A stretch of DNA of 64,000 nucleotides from JAXMHB01 sp046346965 (GCA_046346965.1 JAXMHB010000001.1:62001-126000), one strand, 5' to 3'; positions 16,494 through 24,564 are shown, counted from the first letter of the stretch. The notes: generated by a model not told the origin, from the sequence alone. Made by a program: numbers and translations.

Positions 16494-17684
16494 ATGTCTG
16501 ATAGCCCGTTAAATGCTGCACTTCGGCACTTTGAGGCCGCGGAGGCGAATCTTGTTAAGGCCGAAAAGCTTCTGGTCGAAATCGAAGCTGCCATACCAAG
16601 CGGCATCGCCTTCGGTGATAACCCTGACTATGAAACCAATTGCCGAAACCTGGATGCCTTGGTTGCCGCGCTTCCGAAGATCGACGGATGGAAGCCAGAG
16701 ATCGCCCTCATGGAGTTGGATGAAATTGCTCAACACCGATTCGATGCGCAGGAAGTCGGTGAGATCGGATGCATTGTGTCGGTCGAGCGCCAGATTGGGG
16801 AGCCGTCCCGTTTACTTCGTGAATATCGCTATCGCTTCAATCAGAAGCGGCGCGAGCTTATCCGGGACGCGCTTATAGAGCTCGTTGACGCTGTCGACGC
16901 GAACCTTCGCAATCTCGATAGGCTGCTGGAAGGCGATGAGCCCTCCAATGAAGTTGTGACTGGCGGTGATTTTGAAAGGTTGAAAGGAAACGTAGCTCAA
17001 ATTGAAACGCTTCTCGGGAGTAGTGTCGCGAAACCTGCTCGTTGGTCAGATCTGCATCGACACATGCGCTTTGGAATGCCTGGTGACCTTCACGACATAA
17101 TCGAGCACGACTGGCCAAGCGTCAAAGCTGGTTTGCGCAAGTCAATGTACGGAGAAAAGGACCCGGTCCCGGTGGAAATCGACGACTTAGGCACCTTGGT
17201 AAGCACGAAACCGAGAGGGCCGGTGGCAACAAGGCTCAAGTGGGAGAGCTTGACAGACGAAGATTTTGAACGTCTGATTTTTGTTCTTATCTCATCTGAG
17301 AGCGGCTACGAAAATCCAGAATGGTTGATGAAGACAAACGCTCCTGATCGTGGACGCGATCTATCTGTCTATCGCGTCTACGCTGACGCTCTTGGTGGAA
17401 CACTAAGGCAACGAGTCATCATTCAGTGCAAACATTGGCAGTCCAAGAGTGTCGCTCCAGCCGATATAGCTGCCCTAAAGGAACAAATGAAGCTCTGGGA
17501 GCCCCCCAGAGTCGATATTCACGTCATCGCTACCTCTGGGCGGTTTACGTCAGATGCAGTTGCGGTTGTAGAAAAGCACAACCAGTCCGATAGCGCTCTC
17601 CGAATTGAGATGTGGCCTGAAAGCCATTTGGAGCGCCTCCTTGCAAGCAGACCCGCGATCATTGCTGAGTTTGGGCTTCGATAA
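16494..17684 (+). CDS. Mrr-like restriction endonuclease with novel N-terminal region
   Basis: A 396-aa protein. The C-terminal third (about 250-396) looks like an Mrr/PD-(D/E)xK nuclease: DFERLIFVLISSESGYENPEW, then DRGRDLSVYR holding the acidic residue, then RVIIQCKHWQ with the Q-x-K core, then IHVIATSGRFTSDAV. The N-terminal 240 residues are predicted mostly helical with an early coiled-coil-like stretch (ALRHFEAAEANLVKAEKLL) and no family I recognise; it may give target recognition. Base composition is far lower in GC than the flanking genes. It is the first gene after the second attI-like leader and ends in an attC-like site, so it is probably a captured cassette with a defence role. No methylase accompanies it, as in type IV systems. 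Confidence 0.7.
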   Translation: MSDSPLNAALRHFEAAEANLVKAEKLLVEIEAAIPSGIAFGDNPDYETNCRNLDALVAALPKIDGWKPEIALMELDEIAQHRFDAQEVGEIGCIVSVERQIGEPSRLLREYRYRFNQKRRELIRDALIELVDAVDANLRNLDRLLEGDEPSNEVVTGGDFERLKGNVAQIETLLGSSVAKPARWSDLHRHMRFGMPGDLHDIIEHDWPSVKAGLRKSMYGEKDPVPVEIDDLGTLVSTKPRGPVATRLKWESLTDEDFERLIFVLISSESGYENPEWLMKTNAPDRGRDLSVYRVYADALGGTLRQRVIIQCKHWQSKSVAPADIAALKEQMKLWEPPRVDIHVIATSGRFTSDAVAVVEKHNQSDSALRIEMWPESHLERLLASRPAIIAEFGLR

Positions 17685-17768
17685 ACAGGTACATAGCAAG
17701 TGCATCTAGCCGACGTATTTGCCTTCGCTTCGGTGCGGAAAATATGCGGCTGATGCAGGTCGTTAGGC
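17680..17768 (+). other. attC-like cassette recombination site (Mrr cassette)
   Basis: The right end is GTTAGGC (17762-17768), a perfect GTTRRRY core. An imperfect palindrome precedes it: GCATCTAGCCGACGTATTTG on the left pairs with AAATATGCGGCTGATGC on the right, leaving unpaired bases on one side, as attC hairpins do. The left box GATAAAC overlaps the stop codon of the Mrr-like gene but has two mismatches to RYYYAAC. At 89 bp it is within the known size range. Confidence 0.5.
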
Positions 17769-17795
17769 CCCGAGAACACTTCGTCGGAGATCGAA

Positions 17796-18635
17796 ATGAA
17801 GGTGGTTACTATTGCCGCGCAGGTTCAAAGGAATTTGGAATACCTAGAGTCTGCGCGCTTGGCCGGCAAGACGGCGCCGCACTACGCGCACTACGTCGAG
17901 CTAATTTCGCGTGGTCGTTGCTTTGTTGCCTATGACGTAGCGGGGCGACTACATTTTGCTCCATCGCGCTTTGTTGGGTATAAAGACGTCACATTTGAAA
18001 GACATAACTGGGACCAAGAGCTTGATGGCAAAGTGACAAACCCAGCGATAACCAAGGCGCTGGGTGTGCCTTTGGTCTCGGATCAGAAAATTGATATGGC
18101 CTTTGAGCAATTCTTGGTCGAAATTCTCGGTTACAACCGTGCTCCTTTTAATATCAGGAGGAAATACTGGCTGACTGATGATGTAATTGAAAGTATTACG
18201 GAAGTGGCCGAATGCGCAGAGGTTGATAATTCGAATTTGTCTGAGACGGAAAAAGAGACGCTTGCACTTGCGAGAATTGGACAGGGCGCGTTCCGAAGGG
18301 CTCTAATAAAGCGCTGGCGAGCGTGCGCGGTTACGGGTTGTTCGAGAATCGGTGTGCTCCGAGCGTCGCACATAAAGCCGTGGAGCAAGTCCACCAATAT
18401 GGAAAGGCTTGATCCTAATAATGGCCTGTTACTAACGCCAAATTTGGATTCTCTCTTCGACCGTGGCTTGATCACCTTTAAGGATGATGGAACGCTCGTG
18501 CGTTCAGACACACTTGGAAAGGTTGAGTCGACGCATCTCATACCGGAGCGCACGAGAAAAGTGAAGTTTAGCACATCGCAATTCGTGTATCTCGCCTACC
18601 ACCGCGAGCACGTGTTTATTGGGAACTGGGCCTAA
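17796..18635 (+). CDS. HNH endonuclease family protein
   Basis: A 279-aa protein with an HNH nuclease at the C-terminus: ACAVTGC, LRASHIKPW, then LDPNNGLLLTPNLDSLFDRG, which together give the metal and catalytic residues of the HNH_2-type domain common in restriction-like proteins. The first 160 residues are of unknown function, with VELISRGRCFVAYDVAGRLHFAPSRFVGYKD, here split in three segments, suggesting a beta-rich recognition domain. GGAG lies upstream of ATG 17796, 28 bases after the GTTAGGC core. The stop codon is inside the R'' box of the next attC-like site. Low GC relative to the host. Likely a captured cassette; a defence role is plausible but unproven. Confidence 0.78.
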   Translation: MKVVTIAAQVQRNLEYLESARLAGKTAPHYAHYVELISRGRCFVAYDVAGRLHFAPSRFVGYKDVTFERHNWDQELDGKVTNPAITKALGVPLVSDQKIDMAFEQFLVEILGYNRAPFNIRRKYWLTDDVIESITEVAECAEVDNSNLSETEKETLALARIGQGAFRRALIKRWRACAVTGCSRIGVLRASHIKPWSKSTNMERLDPNNGLLLTPNLDSLFDRGLITFKDDGTLVRSDTLGKVESTHLIPERTRKVKFSTSQFVYLAYHREHVFIGNWA

Positions 18636-18682
18636 CGGACAGGAATAGTCTGAGCGCAGCCGCGCCCTATTCCTGGTTGAAC
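18630..18682 (+). other. attC-like cassette recombination site (HNH cassette)
   Basis: 53 bp. Left box GCCTAAC matches RYYYAAC exactly and right box GTTGAAC matches GTTRRRY exactly. Between them CAGGAATAG pairs with CTATTCCTG around an 18-base loop. The HNH gene's TAA stop lies inside the left box. It is the clearest attC candidate here. The following 18683-18989 (307 bases) shows no convincing gene. Confidence 0.65.
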
Positions 18683-18989
18683 AAGCGCGTCCCGTACGGT
18701 GGCGGGAATCTGCTTTGCTGTAGGGAATTGCATTTTGAGGGTTCTGGATGCCGATGCGCGGAGTGGGCGGTGACGGTGGATTGCCGCGCGTGAGCCCGCG
18801 CCCTGCGCCAATCGCAGCGGGTGGCTGTCGATGGAGTGTTTGGCTGTCGTACAGGGCCGAGTGGTGGAAGGCGATGGACACCGGTGTTTGGGCGGCTGTC
18901 GGGCGATTGCGGAACAGGCTCTTGGCTCAAACCGTACAATTTCGTGCCGCAACGGCTTATTGCAGCGTCAGCCTTCAATTGGAGGTTCC

Positions 18990-19769
18990 GTGAATTCGCA
19001 AGTTCAGAAGTTGTTGGAGATTGGATTTGAGAAAGTTGGAAGTTGGGCGCTGATAGGCGAAAGGTTGGCATGCGAACTCACCTCGCATCACGGTGACTCA
19101 AACGTCTTGTATGTCTTTGTCGTTGATGGCGAGATCGCTTACGTAGGAAAAACCTTTGGTCGTCTGAAAGTGCGAATGCGCGGATATGAGTTCCCGGAAG
19201 CGAGTCAAAGTACAAACGTCAAGAATAATCGTCTAATTCGGGAGGCAATAACTGCTGGTAGTAGCGTAGAAATTGTTGCTCTCGCAGATAGGGGGATCCT
19301 CTCTTATGGAGGATTTCATCTGAATCTGGCATCTGGTCTTGAACAAAGCATAATTAGTTCGTTCCTTCCCCGTTGGAATGGGTCTCAGAAGAACCAGTCG
19401 GTTACCCAGCTGACGTCAACTTCTGCTCAGTTGGAGTCGGCTATGCCGCGCCGTGAGCCAACCGTCAGACCTACTCCGAACGTCACACTAGAGCCAAGCG
19501 GCGATCGAAAGCCTTCGGCGCGTGGATGGACAGAGCGATTCCGGTCAGCTCTTCGGGACGCCTTCCAAACAGCCACGGCTGCGAGTTCACCGTTTATAGA
19601 TATTCGTGCAGGGGAGTTGCACAAGTCACTCAGTCAAGGAAGAAACAGAATGCCACTATGCTGCAACGCAATGCATCAAATGGCTCGTGAGGGGGATGAA
19701 ATACTTGAAGGTCCACCAAGCGGTCTTGGCTCCCGTCTTTTGATTCGATACAAAATTCCTAGATCTTGA
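18990..19769 (+). CDS. GIY-YIG nuclease-like protein
   Basis: A 259-aa protein. GTG 18990 is chosen because GGAGG (18981-18985) sits four bases before it and the nuclease domain begins soon after. GIY-YIG motifs: VLYVFVVDGEIAYVGKT followed by RLKVRMRGYE. The conserved Arg and a downstream Glu (GLEQSIISSF) fit the family. A variable linker follows, then a C-terminal module (DIRAGELHKSL, RMPLCCNAMHQM, GDEILEGPPSG, LLIRYKIPR) that I recall in other nuclease-associated proteins and which may bind DNA; I cannot name it. Low GC. It is probably a cassette, but no attC follows, perhaps removed by the transposase-related insertion that starts at 19881. Confidence 0.72.
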   Translation: MNSQVQKLLEIGFEKVGSWALIGERLACELTSHHGDSNVLYVFVVDGEIAYVGKTFGRLKVRMRGYEFPEASQSTNVKNNRLIREAITAGSSVEIVALADRGILSYGGFHLNLASGLEQSIISSFLPRWNGSQKNQSVTQLTSTSAQLESAMPRREPTVRPTPNVTLEPSGDRKPSARGWTERFRSALRDAFQTATAASSPFIDIRAGELHKSLSQGRNRMPLCCNAMHQMAREGDEILEGPPSGLGSRLLIRYKIPRS

Positions 19770-19880
19770 GGGCTGGATTCCATTCGGTTCTTGATTGAAG
19801 TAAAGATTATCCGGCAAAAACTCTAGATGGTGATATGAGCTGAAGGGGCTTCCCGAACGTCAGACTAGCCAGGTAAGAAC

Positions 19881-20233
19881 GAGGACATCCACAATTCCCT
19901 CGAACTTTCTCACATGAGCGCCCGTTTTGCGCCGAACCGCGGCCTTTCGGACACCAACACGCTCGCTTTTAGCGGAAAAGCCAACGCCTGCAGACGCCAG
20001 CGGCGTCAATAATACCGTGAGGGCTGCGCTCACAGGAACCGCTCAAGCCACCTTGCGTATCCGACGCCCTTCATCCACTCCTGCTCGATTTCCTTGGCCT
20101 TCGCCACGATCGCTTCGGCGGTGCCGACGATGCGCCAGTACGTCGAGCCGATGCCCTTCACGTGCCCGGTCCAGTGATCTGCGTCGAGTCCGAGTCGGCG
20201 CAATGCCGGCGGCTCGGATTCCGCGATTGCGCC
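19881..20233. repeat. Y1 transposase element, 3' end and flank, copy 1
   Basis: Bases 19881-20233 align with 23021-23374 at a constant offset of 3140. They begin GAGGACATCCACAATTCCCT (GGGGACACTCAAAATTCCCT in the other copy) and include the last part of the transposase gene. The shared outer end defines one terminus of the mobile element. Confidence 0.8.
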
Positions 20234-21050
20234 GCGCTTGTCGGGGCGAATTTGTCGGCCGGTGTAGTCAACGAGTTCGATGTACTGCGCCTCGGTCATC
20301 GGCAGCCGAAACACCGACAGTCCGACGATAGGTCGCAACGTGTCGTTGGCCTTCTCGGGCGACTTACGCAGTTCCTGGGCGCGGACCTGAATGCTGGTGT
20401 GGTCGGAAGTTTCGACATTGATGGCAATCTTCGCGCGCACTGGGTTCAGGTCGACATAGGCCATCGCCGCCGCCAGCGCTTTGTCGTCGGTCAGCAGCTG
20501 GCACTTAAACCGTTCCGGCCAGCGCCACGGGGCGCTGGCGTTCGTCGGCGCCGGCGGCATGCCGCCGGAGCGCGCCACCTCACCCTTCCCAAAATCGTCC
20601 CGTGACATCGTCTTCGGCGTTCGCCTTTCGAGCGACATACTCGTCCAGGCACTTCATGAACCACGACAGATCGCACAAACGCTTCCGATAGATCGAGATC
20701 GAGGCTAGCAGCGTCGCCTTGCGCGCTTCATAGCGTTCCTCATCGCGAACCGGATACAGTCGCAGCCAGCGCTCAGCGACTTCGTCATCCGTCCACTTCG
20801 CTAACGCGCCGGGCTCTACGGACAGGACGACGTGCAAGTGGTTGCTCATCACCGCGTAGGCGTAAATGCCAACGGCGAAGATGGTGCCCAACTCCCGAAT
20901 CCGAGCCTCGACCATCAGCTTGCGCTGCTCGTGATCGACCTTCGTCAGCGGATCGACGCCGCACAGCCAGGCCCGACGCACGCAGCGCGTGACGCAGTGA
21001 TAGAGGCCGTGTTGGCCTTCGGCAACGGTGTGGGTGCGGGCTTGCGTCAT
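20030..21050 (-). pseudogene. Disrupted IS200-like (Y1/RAYT) transposase
   Basis: Single-strand transposase of the HUH/Y1 type. From ATG 21050: MTQARTHTVAEGQHGLYHCV, RCVRRAWLCG, the metal-binding motif SNHLHVVLSV, then GRFWEG. There the frame is broken by about 70 inserted bases; the original frame resumes as RFKCQLL, AMAYVDLNPVRA and runs to 20030. Joined, it would be about 320 aa, normal for this group. The candidate nucleophile Tyr lies in the ATLLASISIYRKRLCD region, which is intact. Because of the insert only a truncated protein can be made from the first part. Confidence 0.8.
20513..20582. mobile_element. 70-bp hairpin insert inside the transposase gene
   Basis: Separates GAAGGG from CGGTTTAAG in the transposase reading (minus strand), where family members read continuously FWEG-RFK. 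It contains the perfect palindrome CCGGCGGCATGCCGCCGG (20551-20568) and the hairpin GCCAGCGCCACGGGGCGCTGGC. Length not divisible by three, so it shifts the frame. It looks like a small REP or MITE-type element. Confidence 0.55.
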
Positions 21051-21149
21051 GGCGCACATGATCGCCAGCCGCAAGGGCGCTGTCTGTCGGATTTCGTTGC
21101 GTCGTTGTGTCAGAAGTTTCCTACAGAAGACTGCGTGTCCCAAATCAAT

Positions 21150-21335
21150 CCGGGCATACACGGCGACCGCAAAGATCTCGCCCAACTCCATGATTCGATT
21201 CACGATCATCGGCTCGCGCGCGTCGTGATCCTGGCCGGTCAGCGAGTCGACGCCACACATCCACGCCCGCCGCACGCAGCGCGTGACGCAGTGGTACATG
21301 CCGTCGCTGACAGTGTGGGTGCGGGCTTGAGTCAT
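21150..21335 (-). pseudogene. Partial duplicate of the transposase N-terminus
   Basis: From ATG 21335 the frame reads MTQARTHTVSDGMYHCVTRC, VRRAWMCGVDSL, MELGEIFAVAVYA and then loses similarity near the first HUH strand. It repeats the first 60 residues of the adjacent transposase in tandem and is open into it, so it looks like a nested second insertion or an unequal duplication. No HUH motif is present. Confidence 0.7.
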
Positions 21336-21486
21336 GGCGGGCACGACCGCGGGTTCGACCAGCATTTGCTGTCGCAACGGCGACGAGTGAGACATATCGC
21401 ATCCTGACTACTCCTAGTCCTATGAGGTGCGCAGGGTGATGTCCGGCATTCGGCGCTGTGCTCATCCGGTTTTAATGGCTGGTTTG

Positions 21487-21500
21487 GAATTTGCAAATTC
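21487..21500. promoter_or_regulatory. Palindrome before the membrane protein gene
   Basis: GAATTTGCAAATTC is a perfect 14-base palindrome ending directly before the AGGAG ribosome site (21501-21505) of the next gene. It could be an operator or a small stem controlling translation. No bound protein is suggested by context. Confidence 0.35.
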
Positions 21501-21511
21501 AGGAGCAATCG

Positions 21512-22942
21512 ATGAACGCGATCGTTGATCGTTTAGGGGCGGGCATGAGAGAAGGTGGCGTCGCAAAGAAAATTGAGCTCGCGGTGGCCATCATGTTGCT
21601 GTTGGTGGCAGTCGCGCAATGCACCGTGATGAATTCTCAGACTGAGCAAATGGCACTTCAGAAGGATGTCATGAAGGCTCAAGTCGATGTTGCAGAGCTT
21701 CAGAATGATATTGTCGCCAAACAAAATGCGATTGGCAAGGATCAACGTCATGAGGCCGAAGTATCTCGTCGTCAGGAAATACTTACCAGCACCTTACCCA
21801 AGATTGCTGAGTTGCTGATCCAAAAAGCCGGTTCGAAGGATGTATACGATCCGGTGATTGGTGCACTTGCGGCGAATCTGTCGGCCGGCCTTGGTGTTTA
21901 TGAGGATGTGTCGGATATTCCGCGTGCGCAGCATCTGCAGGGAAAATCTCCGGAGCGTGCTCGCGCTCTTTCTGTACTAATTGACATGGAGTTCCCTTTT
22001 GCGACCTACAAGCTCAACATGAAAAATGCGTACTGTACTGACGATGCATCAGGTCTCGACCCGCCTGGAGATCGTCTGCTGGCGATGGGGCAGTTGGAGC
22101 TCAATGGCGCTGATCTGAGGAAGTGCGCAATAAATGGACTGGATTTGTCGCAGTCAACGGTCAAGACATCCTTGCTTCCAAACAGTCTTAACGGTGCGTC
22201 GAATAAGATATTTAATTTGGATGCGTCATTGAATGAGAGTGGTCTCCGTCACGCCGATTTGAACGGATCATCCGTTGAAGGATTGAATGAAGAGGCTATT
22301 AGACGTGGATCTGCAAGCGCGGGTGTCTCGACCTTTTTTTATACGTCCGACAAGAATGGCGTGCTTGCCCCAAGAGTCGACATTAGGTCTGCTGCAGAAA
22401 CGTCCGAGTTCTGGAGTACTATTAAGGCGAGTATGGATCCGGCGGTGTGCGACCAAGATACTACAATAGACTCATTGAGGCACGTCTTCCAGCGCGCGCC
22501 GGATGCGCGGCGCTTCGCATTATATCTCCATGGGACGCGTTCTGTTGAGGTCTGCGTTCGTGCGCGACTCGAAATTGCGGATGGCGAAGTAGATCTTTAT
22601 GGTGTCAGCATTCCGGGTGGAAAGTTCTCTGGTGTTGAGCTAAGGCGAGTTGATTTTCGCCACTCGATTCTCGGAACTGAAAGTGTGCCTTTGAGCTTTC
22701 CTGACTCCACACTTCCGGACATCAAGGAGTTTGCGGGTGCAGCGATTAAGAATCTGAACTTAGTTGGGGCGCTTTATCCACTCGATGATTTTCCACGGCT
22801 GCGCACATACTTTAAGGAGAAATGCGGTATTGATGTGGAGCAGGCATCGCTTACCGGGCGCACTGATTTGGTTGTAGTAAAGAGTGGGCTAATTGTGAAT
22901 TGTATCTTGCCTAGTGACAGTGCCTCACTGTCAGAAAACTAG
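21512..22942 (+). CDS. Membrane-anchored coiled-coil protein, pentapeptide-like repeats
   Basis: A 476-aa protein of no family I recognise. ATG 21512 is chosen for its AGGAG at 21501; an upstream in-frame start adds only seven residues. One membrane helix lies at about 22-39 (ELAVAIMLLLVAVAQC). A coiled-coil-like stretch follows (about 42-90, QTEQMALQKDVMKAQVDVAE). The remainder is soluble and includes two blocks resembling pentapeptide repeats: LELNGADLRKCAINGLDLSQ near 200 and SLNESGLRHADLNGSS near 250, with a third hint (VSIPGGKFSGVELRRVDFRH) near 380. The topology suggests anchoring to the inner membrane. Low GC like the cassettes; an attC-like hairpin follows. Function unknown. Confidence 0.7.
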   Translation: MNAIVDRLGAGMREGGVAKKIELAVAIMLLLVAVAQCTVMNSQTEQMALQKDVMKAQVDVAELQNDIVAKQNAIGKDQRHEAEVSRRQEILTSTLPKIAELLIQKAGSKDVYDPVIGALAANLSAGLGVYEDVSDIPRAQHLQGKSPERARALSVLIDMEFPFATYKLNMKNAYCTDDASGLDPPGDRLLAMGQLELNGADLRKCAINGLDLSQSTVKTSLLPNSLNGASNKIFNLDASLNESGLRHADLNGSSVEGLNEEAIRRGSASAGVSTFFYTSDKNGVLAPRVDIRSAAETSEFWSTIKASMDPAVCDQDTTIDSLRHVFQRAPDARRFALYLHGTRSVEVCVRARLEIADGEVDLYGVSIPGGKFSGVELRRVDFRHSILGTESVPLSFPDSTLPDIKEFAGAAIKNLNLVGALYPLDDFPRLRTYFKEKCGIDVEQASLTGRTDLVVVKSGLIVNCILPSDSASLSEN

Positions 22943-22950
22943 TGAACCAG

Positions 22951-23003
22951 GGCTAACGAGCCGGATTAAGCCGCGCGTAGGCGCGGCTTAATCGAGGCTG
23001 AAC
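22951..23003 (+). other. attC-like hairpin after the membrane protein gene
   Basis: 53 bp, the same length as the site at 18630. Boxes GGCTAAC and GCTGAAC each differ by one base from RYYYAAC and GTTRRRY. The stem ATTAAGCCGCGC / GCGCGGCTTAAT is perfect over 12 bases with unpaired bases between stem and boxes. A transcription terminator is an alternative, but no U-run follows. Confidence 0.45.
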
Positions 23004-23020
23004 AAACCGAACGAAAAAAC

Positions 23021-23374
23021 GGGGACACTCAAAATTCCCTCGAACTTTCTCACATGAGCGCCCGTTTTGCGCCGAACCGCGGCCTTTCGGCCACAATCAC
23101 GCTCGCCTTTCGCGGAATAGCCAACGCCGCCAGACGCCCGCGGCGTCAAAAGTACCGTGAGGGCTGCGCTCACAGGAATCGCTCAAGCCACCTTGCGTAG
23201 CCGATGCCTTTCATCCACTCCTGCTCAATTTCCTTGGCTTTCGCCATGATGGCTTCAGCCGTGCCGACGATGCGCCAATAGGCCGAGCCGATACCCTTGA
23301 CCTGCCCAGTCCAGTGATCTGGATCGAATCCCAGTCGACGCAATGCCGGCGGCTCGGATTCCGCGATTGCGCCG
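23021..23374 (-). pseudogene. Truncated second copy of the Y1 transposase element
   Basis: Aligns with 19881-20233. On the minus strand it encodes only the last 67 or so residues (AIAESEPPALRRLG, DHWTGQVKGIGSAYWRIVG, ending YARWLERFL) plus the downstream flank. The HUH motif and the tyrosine are absent. The left end GGGGACACTC lies 17 bases after the attC-like hairpin. Confidence 0.85.
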
Positions 23375-23398
23375 TACCCGTCCGATAGCCCCCATTCT

Positions 23399-23656
23399 TC
23401 AACGAAGGGCGGCATGGCGAGCAGTCTGGCGGCTGGTGGGTGATGGGCGGTAACCATCCGACCGCCCCCGCTGCTCCCCCAATTGGTCGTCATAACCAGT
23501 TCGTTCTATCCACTGGTCAAGTCTGAGGTTGTCCCTGTACTCGGTCTCTGCCTCTTTGGTCGAGGCAGGGGAGGCTCTGGCGGAATCCACCGACGAGGCT
23601 GCGAGCGCCAGCGCAACGCCTGCCGTCAACAGGAAGCGGACCGGTGGGTAGTTCAT
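23399..23656 (-). CDS. Possible small exported protein
   Basis: An 85-aa frame from ATG 23656: MNYPPVRFLLTAGVALALAA looks like a signal peptide with possible cleavage after SARA, followed by a charged segment (SPASTKEAETEYRDNLRLDQ). No family recognised and no clear ribosome site. It ends 25 bases from the truncated transposase and could be the broken start of a longer exported protein. Bases 23657-23985 (about 330) show nothing else I can support. Confidence 0.35.
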   Translation of the reverse strand: MNYPPVRFLLTAGVALALAASSVDSARASPASTKEAETEYRDNLRLDQWIERTGYDDQLGEQRGRSDGYRPSPTSRQTARHAALR

Positions 23657-23985
23657 CAGCGCGCCTCTCATGCCAAACCGGAATGGCCAAAGGGTAGCAC
23701 ACGGCTGGGGATCGACCCGACCGAGAAGCGAGTACACCCGTCGATTCGACAGCCTACAATTTCCAGCCGGCGTAGTACGCCGCCAATCGGCCCTGACCCG
23801 CATATGATCGGCTTCTAGCGTCTGAGCCCGATACGAAGCCAACGCCCCAGGCGCCCGCGGCGCCAAGCATGCTGGTCTCGGCCGCTCAGTTTGCGAGCGA
23901 GAGGGGCAAACGTGGACACCGGAGCAAACGAGGACACACAGTGCGCTCCCCCAATCCCATCCCCGATCCCAACGGCGGCTGAGCC

Positions 23986-24564
23986 ATGACCTGCGCGGGC
24001 TGCGGGGAACTCGGTGCCGGCGAGATCGCCCAGACCGGCTACGGTGAGCGCTTGTCCGCCGCCTGGGGCCGCTGCCAGCGCTTTGATCTCAGCGGCGAGA
24101 TCGACATCGGCCGCTGTCCGGACTGCGGCGCGCTCTATGAGTGGACCGATCACCCGCAGTTTTACGGCAGCGGCAATCTGGACCAGGAGCATCTGCGTCG
24201 CCTTGAGGAGCCGGAGGCCAGCCTGGTGCGCGCCCTGCTGCCCGGCGCGCCAGCCTTGGCCGATCCGGCGGCCTGGATAGCCGCGGCGCTGACAGCCGTG
24301 CCGCCGATGTTGATCAAAGTGCTGCTGATGGAACTGGCCTACCGCGCCGATGCCCGACTGGCGCCGATGCTGCCGGCGCTGCTCGACATGCAGTACCGAC
24401 CGCACCCGGCTTTCAACACCGATGTGCTGTCCACCTACGCCGGCAGCAGCCATCGACGCACGCGCCCGCTGCTGGCGCTGATCGAAGCCGACCCGCGCCC
24501 GCGGCCTTATGCGGTGCAATGGCTGCTGGAGCGTTGTCGCAAGACGCTGGCGGCGCCGGAGTGA
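23986..24564 (+). CDS. Uncharacterised zinc-ribbon-like protein
   Basis: A 192-aa protein. The N-terminus has CAGC at residue 3 and CPDC near 44, spaced like a treble-clef or zinc-ribbon pair, then a Tyr/Trp-rich stretch (ALYEWTDHPQFYGSG). The rest is Ala/Leu-rich and helical (AAWIAAALTAVPPMLIKVLL). No signal peptide. GC is as in core genes, so it marks the return from the accessory island. It runs to within one base of the convergent hemB. Function unknown. Confidence 0.6.
   Translation: MTCAGCGELGAGEIAQTGYGERLSAAWGRCQRFDLSGEIDIGRCPDCGALYEWTDHPQFYGSGNLDQEHLRRLEEPEASLVRALLPGAPALADPAAWIAAALTAVPPMLIKVLLMELAYRADARLAPMLPALLDMQYRPHPAFNTDVLSTYAGSSHRRTRPLLALIEADPRPRPYAVQWLLERCRKTLAAPE

Noticed and set aside
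18748..18993. Small protein of about 81 residues between the HNH and GIY-YIG genes
   Set aside because: No ribosome site, no motif, and alternative frames are equally open.
21150..21395. A single long transposase starting at 21395
   Set aside because: It would join a partial duplicate N-terminus to the full one; the repeated MTQARTHTV shows two starts, so the main gene begins at 21050.
22951..23003. Simple Rho-independent terminator
   Set aside because: The stem is strong but no U-run follows, and the flanking boxes and length match the site at 18630; kept as attC-like with moderate confidence.
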